Below are positions 7,087 to 11,949 of a DNA stretch of 11,949 nt, one piece after another. Under the pieces are notes generated by a model, which saw only the letters and a program-made list of their open reading frames with translations, was not told the origin of the DNA and searched no databases. Both the position numbers and the translations under genes were made by a program. Source of the stretch: Nitriliruptoraceae bacterium (lineage in GTDB: Bacteria; Actinomycetota; Nitriliruptoria; Nitriliruptorales; Nitriliruptoraceae); contig SKII01000113.1 of NCBI GenBank assembly GCA_007116505.1, forward strand, positions 1 through 11,949. The letters are read 5' to 3'. Position 1 is the stretch's first letter. Each line of letters begins with the position of its first letter.

Positions 7087-8838
7087 TCACAGCCCGGCGC
7101 TCACCACGAGGTCGGCCGCGAGCTCCTCGGCCCGCGCACGCAGCGCCTGCTCCGCGCGAGCGAGGTCCTCACCCGACGCGTCCGCAGCGACGTCGGCGCG
7201 GACGTCCACGTAGACCTTGCACTTCGGCTCGGTCCCGGACGGGCGGATCATGACCCGACCTTCCTCGAGGGTGAACGCGACGAGGTCGTGCGCCCCGAGC
7301 CATGGTGCCCGGCCCTCAGCGCCCGAGCGGAAGTCGACGACCTCGAGCACCCTCGCACCGGCGATCTCGGTCGGTGGAGCATCGCCGATGCGCACCATCG
7401 CATCGGCGATGCGGCGTGCACCCTCGGCCCCGACGTGCACGACGGAGCTCTGGTGGCTGACCCAGAGCCCGTGCCGACGGTGCAGGTCATCGAGCAGGTC
7501 GAGCACGCTCCGGCCGTCGGCCGCGAGTCCACGTGCGAGGTCGGCGAAGGCGACGGCGGCGGAGATGCCGTCCTTGTCCGCGACGACGCCACCGACCGCG
7601 GAACCGAGCGCCTCCTCGAAGCCGTACACGAGATGGTGCCCCTCCGCGCCGAGCACACGTGCTGCCGCGCAGATCCACTTGAACCCGGTCAGCGTCACCT
7701 CGCTGCGCGCACCGTGCGCCTCCGCGACGGAGGCGACCATCGGGGTCGAGACGATGGAGGAGACCACCAGCGGCGTCGCGCCACGCGTGTCGACCCCGGA
7801 TCCGATGCCGGCGAGGCAGTGCTCGGCGAGCAGCACGCCGATGCGGTTGCCACTGAGCGGCACGTAGCCGCCGTCCCGGCCGGGCACGGCGACGGCCAGC
7901 CGGTCGGCGTCGGGGTCGTTCGCGAGCACGAGGTCCGCTCCGACCTCCGCGGCGAGCTGGAGGACGGCGTCGAGCGCGCCCGGCTCCTCCGGGTTGGGGA
8001 ACCGGACCGTCGGGAACGAGCCGTCGGGCTCGGCCTGCGACGGCGCGACGTGCACGTCCGCGTATCCCCCCTCCGCCAACGCCTGCAGGACGAGGTCACG
8101 TCCGACGCCATGCAGCGGGGTGTAGGCGATGCGGAGCGGGGTGCTCCCGGCACGCGGATGCGGACGGGGTCGAGCGTGCGGGATCGCCTCCAGGTACGCC
8201 TCGATGAGCTCGGCGCCGAGCGTCCGGACGAGCGGATGCGCATCGAGCTCCGCGTCCGCGACGCGCGGCACGTCGGCCGCCGGCCCGACGGCGTCGATGG
8301 CACGGGCGATGCGCGCATCCGTCGGCGGCACGATCTGCGCCGCGCCCTCGACGTAGACCTTGTAGCCGTTGTCCTCCGGAGGGTTGTGGCTCGCCGTGAC
8401 CACGACGCAGGCGGCGGCGGCGAGCTGCTTCTGCGCGAATGCACCCACCGGGGTCGGCTGGTGGGTCGGGAAGCGGTGGACCCGCATCCCTCCGGCGGCA
8501 GCGACCGCGACGACGTCGGCGGCGAAGCGCGCCGAGTCGTGCCGCGCGTCGAACGCGACGACGAGTCCACGCTCCGCGGCGGTCGGGGCGGTCGCGAGCA
8601 GGTGGTCGACGAGACCACGCGTCGTCCGGATGACGACCGCGCGGTTCATGCGGTTGGGGCCCGGGCCGACCTGCCCGCGCAGGCCCGCCGTCCCGAACGC
8701 GAGGCCGGTCCCGACGAGGTCCTCGAGCGTCGCGGCGTCGGCGGAGCGGGCGAGCTCGAGCAGCTCGGCGCGCGTCGCGGGATCGGGGTCGCCCTGCGCC
8801 CAGTCGTCCGCACGTCGTCGCAGCTCCGTGAGGTCCAT
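7087..8838 (-). CDS. Phosphoglucomutase/phosphomannomutase (alpha-D-phosphohexomutase family)
   Basis: This 583-residue cytoplasmic enzyme shifts phosphate between C1 and C6 of a hexose phosphate through a phosphoserine intermediate, feeding glycogen, trehalose or cell-wall sugar synthesis. All four family motifs are present: the active-site loop TASHNPP (Ser150), the metal site NDPDADR (Asp308, Asp310, Asp312), the sugar loop GFEEALG (406-412), and the phosphate loop RPSGTEPK (532-539). Length and the early FGTAGLRGQVGPGPNRMN motif match the long phosphoglucomutase/PmmB-like branch rather than the shorter ManB/AlgC type; glucose versus mannose specificity is open. The ATG at 8836-8838 is preceded by GGGAG (8843-8847), 4 bases away. 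It lies 27 bases behind an SRPBCC gene on the same strand, so they are probably co-transcribed. Confidence 0.94.
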   Translation of the reverse strand: MDLTELRRRADDWAQGDPDPATRAELLELARSADAATLEDLVGTGLAFGTAGLRGQVGPGPNRMNRAVVIRTTRGLVDHLLATAPTAAERGLVVAFDARHDSARFAADVVAVAAAGGMRVHRFPTHQPTPVGAFAQKQLAAAACVVVTASHNPPEDNGYKVYVEGAAQIVPPTDARIARAIDAVGPAADVPRVADAELDAHPLVRTLGAELIEAYLEAIPHARPRPHPRAGSTPLRIAYTPLHGVGRDLVLQALAEGGYADVHVAPSQAEPDGSFPTVRFPNPEEPGALDAVLQLAAEVGADLVLANDPDADRLAVAVPGRDGGYVPLSGNRIGVLLAEHCLAGIGSGVDTRGATPLVVSSIVSTPMVASVAEAHGARSEVTLTGFKWICAAARVLGAEGHHLVYGFEEALGSAVGGVVADKDGISAAVAFADLARGLAADGRSVLDLLDDLHRRHGLWVSHQSSVVHVGAEGARRIADAMVRIGDAPPTEIAGARVLEVVDFRSGAEGRAPWLGAHDLVAFTLEEGRVMIRPSGTEPKCKVYVDVRADVAADASGEDLARAEQALRARAEELAADLVVSAGL

Positions 8839-8865
8839 GTCGCTCCCGTCGTCCGGCCCACGACG

Positions 8866-9504
8866 CTACCGCTGGTCGTCGCCACGCCCCCCGCTGCGTC
8901 CCTCGCCACGCCCCCCGCTGCGTCCCTCGCCAGGCCCCCCGCTGCGTCCCTCGCCAGGCCCGCCGCTGCGGAGCGCCGCAGGGACCCGTCGTGCGAGCGT
9001 GCGCAGCTGCACGTGCTCCATCATCCCGTGGCCCACGTCGAACACTGCGGCCGCGGCGCGGAGCGCCACGCGGGTGGACCGTCGACGCGCGGGTGCCGAC
9101 AGCTCCGTGATGATGACGAGGCGTGTGCGGCCGCCCTCCTGCCCCTCGAGCAGGAACCGCCACGTCCAGGCGAGGCGCCCCGGCGGGAGCGCGAGCGTGA
9201 GCTCACGTGCTGCGTCGAGCACGACCACGTCGAGCCACCTCGTCCGGCTGAGCGGGACCCGGTCCCCCACCCGCAGGTCCTGCAGCGCCGGCTCGATGCG
9301 ACGGGCGGACCATCCGGTCGCGAAGCGTCCGACACCGAACGCCTTCTCGAGCGCGTCGACCGCGTACCAGCCGCCCCGGTCGAAGCCCATCTGGACGAGC
9401 CAGGGCCAGACCTCCTCGGGGGTCGCATCGATCGTGCGGGACCGGTGACGGCGGTACTCGACGCGCTGCTCCGATGACGCCGCCCGTCCACCCGCATCAC
9501 CCAT
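8866..9504 (-). CDS. SRPBCC-fold protein with C-terminal Gly/Arg repeat tail
   Basis: This 212-residue protein has a START/polyketide-cyclase-like (SRPBCC) fold, which forms a cavity for hydrophobic ligands. Support comes from YRRHRSRTIDATPEEVWPWL and VQMGFDRGGWYAVDALE near the N-terminus, VGDRVPLS in the middle, LAWTWRFLLE, and RTRLVIITE on the last strands, followed by a long C-terminal helix (about 144-172). The ligand is unknown. I chose the ATG at 9502-9504 because GGAGGG (9512-9517) is 7 bases before it; an in-frame GTG at 9526-9528 has no ribosome site and lies at or before the predicted transcript start. Residues 179-208 are four copies of an 8-residue unit (RSGGPGEG, varying to RSGGRGEG and RSGGRGDD), probably a disordered basic tail added by tandem duplication. 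The gene is divergent from the photolyase-like gene and upstream of the mutase. Confidence 0.82.
   Translation of the reverse strand: MGDAGGRAASSEQRVEYRRHRSRTIDATPEEVWPWLVQMGFDRGGWYAVDALEKAFGVGRFATGWSARRIEPALQDLRVGDRVPLSRTRWLDVVVLDAARELTLALPPGRLAWTWRFLLEGQEGGRTRLVIITELSAPARRRSTRVALRAAAAVFDVGHGMMEHVQLRTLARRVPAALRSGGPGEGRSGGPGEGRSGGRGEGRSGGRGDDQR
8881..8970 (-). repeat. 24-base tandem repeat inside the 3' end of the SRPBCC gene
   Basis: Units at 8881-8904 and 8905-8928 are identical. The unit at 8929-8952 differs at one base, and a partial fourth copy covers 8953-8970. The unit length is a multiple of three, so copy changes keep the frame and only lengthen or shorten the Gly/Arg tail. Confidence 0.95.
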
Positions 9505-9511
9505 GTCGCGT

Positions 9512-9517
9512 CCCTCC
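9512..9517 (-). promoter_or_regulatory. Shine-Dalgarno of the SRPBCC gene
   Basis: Read on the minus strand this is GGAGGG, 7 bases before the ATG at 9504. It decides the start codon of the SRPBCC gene against the upstream GTG. Confidence 0.75.
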
Positions 9518-9530
9518 GCCTCGGGCACGG

Positions 9531-9536
9531 ACCGTA
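9531..9536 (-). promoter_or_regulatory. Candidate -10 element for the SRPBCC-mutase transcript
   Basis: On the minus strand the sequence is TACGGT, which fits TANNNT. A start about 7 bases downstream, near 9524, would leave a leader of about 20 bases containing the ribosome site. No convincing -35 element is visible. Confidence 0.4.
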
Positions 9537-9547
9537 GCGAGGCCCCG

Positions 9548-9553
9548 TAGCCT
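9548..9553 (+). promoter_or_regulatory. Candidate -10 element for a leaderless photolyase-like mRNA
   Basis: TAGCCT fits TANNNT and ends 6 bases before the ATG at 9560, the spacing seen in actinobacterial leaderless transcripts whose first base is the A of the start codon. No Shine-Dalgarno is present at normal distance, which agrees. The -35 region is weak. Confidence 0.45.
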
Positions 9554-9559
9554 CACCGC

Positions 9560-10849
9560 ATGGGAACCCCTCCGCCCGACGCCACGCCACGAAGGCTGCC
9601 GTCCCCACCCTCACCCGCGGACGGGGTCGTGGCGGCCGAGCGGTGGGTCCGCACGGAGCTCGGGGACGTCGCCGGCGACGGGCGGGCCAGCGCCCGCTTC
9701 CGAGGCGGTCAGCAGGCCGCCGACGCGGCGCTCGCCCAGCTCGACCTCGCCGGCTACGCCGCGCGCCGGAGCGAGGTGCTGCCGGAGCACGCGCGCGGCG
9801 CGACGGGCCTCTCCCCCTACGTGCGCCACGGGCTGCTCGACCTCCCCACGCTGTGGCGCGTCGCCGGCGATGCAGCACCACCGGACCGGGACCGCTTCCG
9901 CGACGAGCTGCTGTGGCAGGAGTACGCGCGGCACCTCTACGCGCGGCTCGGGAGCGCGACGCGCATGCCGCTGCGGCATGCGCTGACCGGGACCACCGAC
10001 GCGGCGGACGACCCGTGGACCGCTGCCCGCGACGACGGCATGGCGTGCATGACCGAGGTTCTCGCCGAGCTCGAGCGCGACGGCTGGCTCGTCAACCAGA
10101 CGCGGATGTGGGTCGCGTCGCACTGGAGCGTGCGCGGCGGTGCCGACTGGCGCGCTGGAGAGGACCGCCTCTACCGCGAGCTCCTCGACGGCTCCCGTGC
10201 GGCGAACCGCCCCGGATGGCAGTGGACGGCCGGCACGGCGACCGGGCGGGCCTACGGGTTCTCCCGCTCGCAGGTCGAGCGGCGGGCGCCGGGACTGTGC
10301 CGCGGGTGCCCGCTCCGGCAGGACTGTCCGATCGAGGACTGGCCTGAGGACCCCGCGCTGCGACCCCTCCCCCCCGACCCGCTGCTGCGCGCGGACCCGG
10401 ACCCTTCTGCGACGGCCGGCCCGTCCGCCGTCGAGCGCGACGACCTCGTGGGCACACCGGAGGCCGTCTGGCTCACGGCCGAGTCGCTCGGCGATGCGGA
10501 CCCCGCCCTGTCGGCACACCCGGACCTCCCGGCCGTCCTCGTCCTGGACGTCCCGCTGCTCGCGCGCCTCAGGCTGCATCCGCGCCGGCTCGTCTTCCTC
10601 GCGGAGACGCTCGGCGACCTCGCGACACGCCGGGAGGTCGAGGTGTGGCGCGGGGACGTCGTGGCGACGCTCGGGGAGGGAGGTCCCGCCTCCCGCCCCC
10701 TCGCTGCGACGACCACGCCGGTGCCGGGCTGGCGCCGCCGCGCGGTCCGCCTCCCGGTCGCCGAGCGTCATCCGTGGCCGTGGCTCCGCCGCCCGGACGG
10801 GCGGAGCGTGGCCTCGTTCAGCGCCTGGCGGGGTCGACCTCGTCGCTGA
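9560..10849 (+). CDS. Photolyase/cryptochrome-like FAD protein with permuted domains and a four-Cys set
   Basis: This 429-residue protein begins with the photolyase FAD-binding (catalytic) region, about residues 45-262. Matches to class I CPD photolyases are ATGLSPYVRHGLL (81-93), ELLWQEYARHL (Glu116, Trp119), GWLVNQTRMWVASHW (Asn179, Arg182, Met183), DWRAGE (Trp197) and AANRPGWQW (Asn216, Trp220). By recall these fit E. coli Glu274, Trp277, Asn341, Arg344, Met345, Trp359, Asn378 and Trp382. The only cysteines are 163, 247, 250 and 256, the last three in CRGCPLRQDCPI, suggesting a 4Fe-4S cluster. After a Pro-rich linker (263-298), residues 300-425 resemble a shortened photolyase N-terminal alpha/beta domain: VWLTAESLGDADPAL, AVLVLDVP, HPRRLVFLAETLGDL, VEVWRGD. 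Usually this domain comes first. DNA repair or light sensing is inferred; the lesion is unknown. The start is ATG at 9560 without a Shine-Dalgarno, probably leaderless. The last 32 bases overlap the opposing peptidase gene. Confidence 0.85.
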   Translation: MGTPPPDATPRRLPSPPSPADGVVAAERWVRTELGDVAGDGRASARFRGGQQAADAALAQLDLAGYAARRSEVLPEHARGATGLSPYVRHGLLDLPTLWRVAGDAAPPDRDRFRDELLWQEYARHLYARLGSATRMPLRHALTGTTDAADDPWTAARDDGMACMTEVLAELERDGWLVNQTRMWVASHWSVRGGADWRAGEDRLYRELLDGSRAANRPGWQWTAGTATGRAYGFSRSQVERRAPGLCRGCPLRQDCPIEDWPEDPALRPLPPDPLLRADPDPSATAGPSAVERDDLVGTPEAVWLTAESLGDADPALSAHPDLPAVLVLDVPLLARLRLHPRRLVFLAETLGDLATRREVEVWRGDVVATLGEGGPASRPLAATTTPVPGWRRRAVRLPVAERHPWPWLRRPDGRSVASFSAWRGRPRR

Positions 10850-11949
10850 CGAGCTCGCCTCCGACCGTCGCGATGCGGTCCGCGGGCGCCGGATGCGTCG
10901 CCCACAGCAGGACGCTCCAGCGCGGGGGATACGGGTCGGCGAGCCCGTCGACGACGAACGCGTGCATCACACCGACGAGCGCCTCGGGGTCGTCGGCGAG
11001 CCTGACGGAGCGCACGTCGGTCCGGTGCTCGACCGTCCGGACGACCGCGGAGCGGACCGGCGTCGCGAGCGCATCGAGCGCCAGCAGGAGCGCCGTCACG
11101 ACCACGAGACCTCGCAGATCCACAGGGCCGCGGCGTCGCAGCGACCGGCGAGCCGTCCAGGCGAGGAGCGCGACCACGGGGACCGGTGCGAGCGCGGCCC
11201 GGAGCGGATCTCGGCGCTCGAGGTGGGCGAGCTCATGGGCGACGATCGCTGCGACCTCCCTCGGTGGGAGCTCGAGGAACGTGTCGTGGACGACGACCCG
11301 GGCCGTGGGGCCGAGGCCCGTCGCGACCGCGTTGCGACGGGTCGTGCGCGAGCTCGCCTCACCGACGAGCACCGGCACGTCCACCGCGCTCCTCGCGATG
11401 ACGATCCCGATCGCGTCGCGATGCGCGCCCGCCGGCATGGGCGACGTCGGGAGCAGGAGCGGATGGACGACGACGGGGTGCAGCAGCAGGGCGAGTGGAC
11501 CGACGGCGGCGACGAGGAGCGTCAGCAGGGCCGGCCACGCACTCGGGCGCCGCAGCATGAGGAGCACGACCGCCGCGGCGAGCAGGCCCGCACCGAGCGC
11601 CCTCCCCCCGACGACGACCCCATGGTCGAGCGCCCACCTCGCCGCGGTCGAGGTTCGGAACCCCCACCGCCCGTCGTGCACGATGCCCGACCAGACGGCG
11701 AGAGGTGAGCGGACGAGGGCGGTGAGCAGCACGATGGCGGCGGTCGCCACGCCGACCTGCAGCGGCAGCCCGGGCAGGGACGCGAGCCGGTCGAGCGCGC
11801 GCCGTCCTCGACCCGTGACGAGCCCGAGCGCGGCGGCGCCCGGGACCACGACGGCGACGAGGAGGCTCGCGAGGCTCGCGGCGCGGCGCGGGGCGCGGTA
11901 GGCGGCGATCTCGGCCGCGAGGTCCACCTCCAGCCGGACCTCGATGGCC
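10818..11949 (-). CDS. Ste24-like M48 membrane zinc metallopeptidase (5' end probably outside)
   Basis: This is an integral membrane zinc endopeptidase of the M48 (Ste24/HtpX) family, likely acting on membrane or misfolded proteins. Numbered from a GTG at 11925-11927: the zinc motif is HELAH (231-235), followed by LERRDP; the third ligand is Glu300 in EHRTD with Asp304. Ste24-like features are WGFRTSTAARWALDHG (88-103) and NAVATGLGPTARVVVHDTFLE (199-219). Hydrophobic segments lie at about 18-37, 57-74, 105-125, 131-157, 242-258 and 272-288. That GTG has GGAGG touching it, too close to work, and the frame stays open to the window edge (AIEVRLE), so the true start is probably a little further out. 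The 3' end overlaps the photolyase-like gene by 32 bases, tail to tail. CAAX prenyl processing should not be assumed in a bacterium. Confidence 0.88.
   Translation of the reverse strand, partial: AIEVRLEVDLAAEIAAYRAPRRAASLASLLVAVVVPGAAALGLVTGRGRRALDRLASLPGLPLQVGVATAAIVLLTALVRSPLAVWSGIVHDGRWGFRTSTAARWALDHGVVVGGRALGAGLLAAAVVLLMLRRPSAWPALLTLLVAAVGPLALLLHPVVVHPLLLPTSPMPAGAHRDAIGIVIARSAVDVPVLVGEASSRTTRRNAVATGLGPTARVVVHDTFLELPPREVAAIVAHELAHLERRDPLRAALAPVPVVALLAWTARRSLRRRGPVDLRGLVVVTALLLALDALATPVRSAVVRTVEHRTDVRSVRLADDPEALVGVMHAFVVDGLADPYPPRWSVLLWATHPAPADRIATVGGELVSDEVDPARR

Noticed and set aside
8881..8970. CRISPR-like array
   Set aside because: The units are contiguous 24-base tandem copies without spacers and encode part of a protein.
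7288..9477. 729-codon open frame on the plus strand
   Set aside because: It is antisense to the mutase and SRPBCC genes, both of which have clear family motifs; the product is Arg/Asp/Glu/Gly-rich and without a domain.
10140..11708. 522-codon open frame on the plus strand
   Set aside because: It covers the photolyase-like gene in another frame and then the antisense of the M48 peptidase; the translation is Arg/Asp-rich without motifs.
11925..11927. GTG as the definite start of the M48 peptidase
   Set aside because: The only Shine-Dalgarno-like GGAGG directly touches this GTG, and the frame stays open to the window edge, so the gene is treated as running off the window.
1..11949. Defence system, toxin-antitoxin pair, prophage or secondary-metabolite cluster
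   Set aside because: No nuclease, methylase, toxin, integrase, transposase or biosynthetic core gene could be recognised; the genes are mostly housekeeping or transport.

Overview
The window is very G+C-rich DNA with dense, mostly overlapping genes. Codon third positions are nearly all G or C, start codons include GTG and TTG, and the A+T-richer islands sit at likely promoters. Together with the gene families this suggests a high-G+C actinobacterium, possibly one of the deep-branching Nitriliruptoria/Egibacter/Euzebya-like lineages. That placement is an impression from composition and protein style, not a database result. No tRNA, rRNA, CRISPR array, insertion sequence or phage gene was seen.

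Layout. (1) 1-2711, plus strand: the 3' part of a type IIA topoisomerase A subunit (GyrA/ParC family), overlapping by 4 bases a GNAT acetyltransferase. (2) 2712-2961: an intergenic stretch with a weak hairpin, a candidate sigma-70-type promoter, an 11-base direct repeat and a 19-codon leader ORF with a strong Shine-Dalgarno. (3) 2962-7019, plus strand: a complete polyamine-type ABC importer, potA-potB-potC-potD. The first three genes are translationally coupled by 1-4 base overlaps. The lipoprotein gene potD follows after an 85-base gap that holds a 15-base direct repeat and a hairpin. A long hairpin at 7046-7079 closes the operon. (4) 7087-9504, minus strand: an SRPBCC-fold protein followed by a phosphoglucomutase/phosphomannomutase. 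(5) 9505-9559: a compact divergent promoter region. (6) 9560-10849, plus strand: a photolyase/cryptochrome-like flavoprotein. (7) 10818-11949, minus strand: an Ste24-like M48 membrane metallopeptidase that overlaps the flavoprotein gene tail to tail and runs off the right edge.

How the genes work together. The pot genes form one import machine: PotD captures the substrate outside the membrane, PotB and PotC form the channel, and PotA hydrolyses ATP. The other genes look like housekeeping or accessory functions, covering DNA topology, sugar-phosphate metabolism, DNA repair or light sensing, and membrane proteolysis. They share no obvious pathway.

The most unusual item is the flavoprotein at 9560-10849. 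Its FAD-binding half comes first, and what looks like a shortened photolyase alpha/beta (antenna) domain comes last, which is a circular permutation of the normal order. Its only four cysteines are spaced like the ligands of the 4Fe-4S cluster in iron-sulfur bacterial cryptochromes/photolyases, while residues typical of class I CPD photolyases are kept. Secondary points of interest are the coupled leader ORF before potA, the displaced GyrA-box in the topoisomerase, and the 24-base tandem repeat at the end of the SRPBCC gene.
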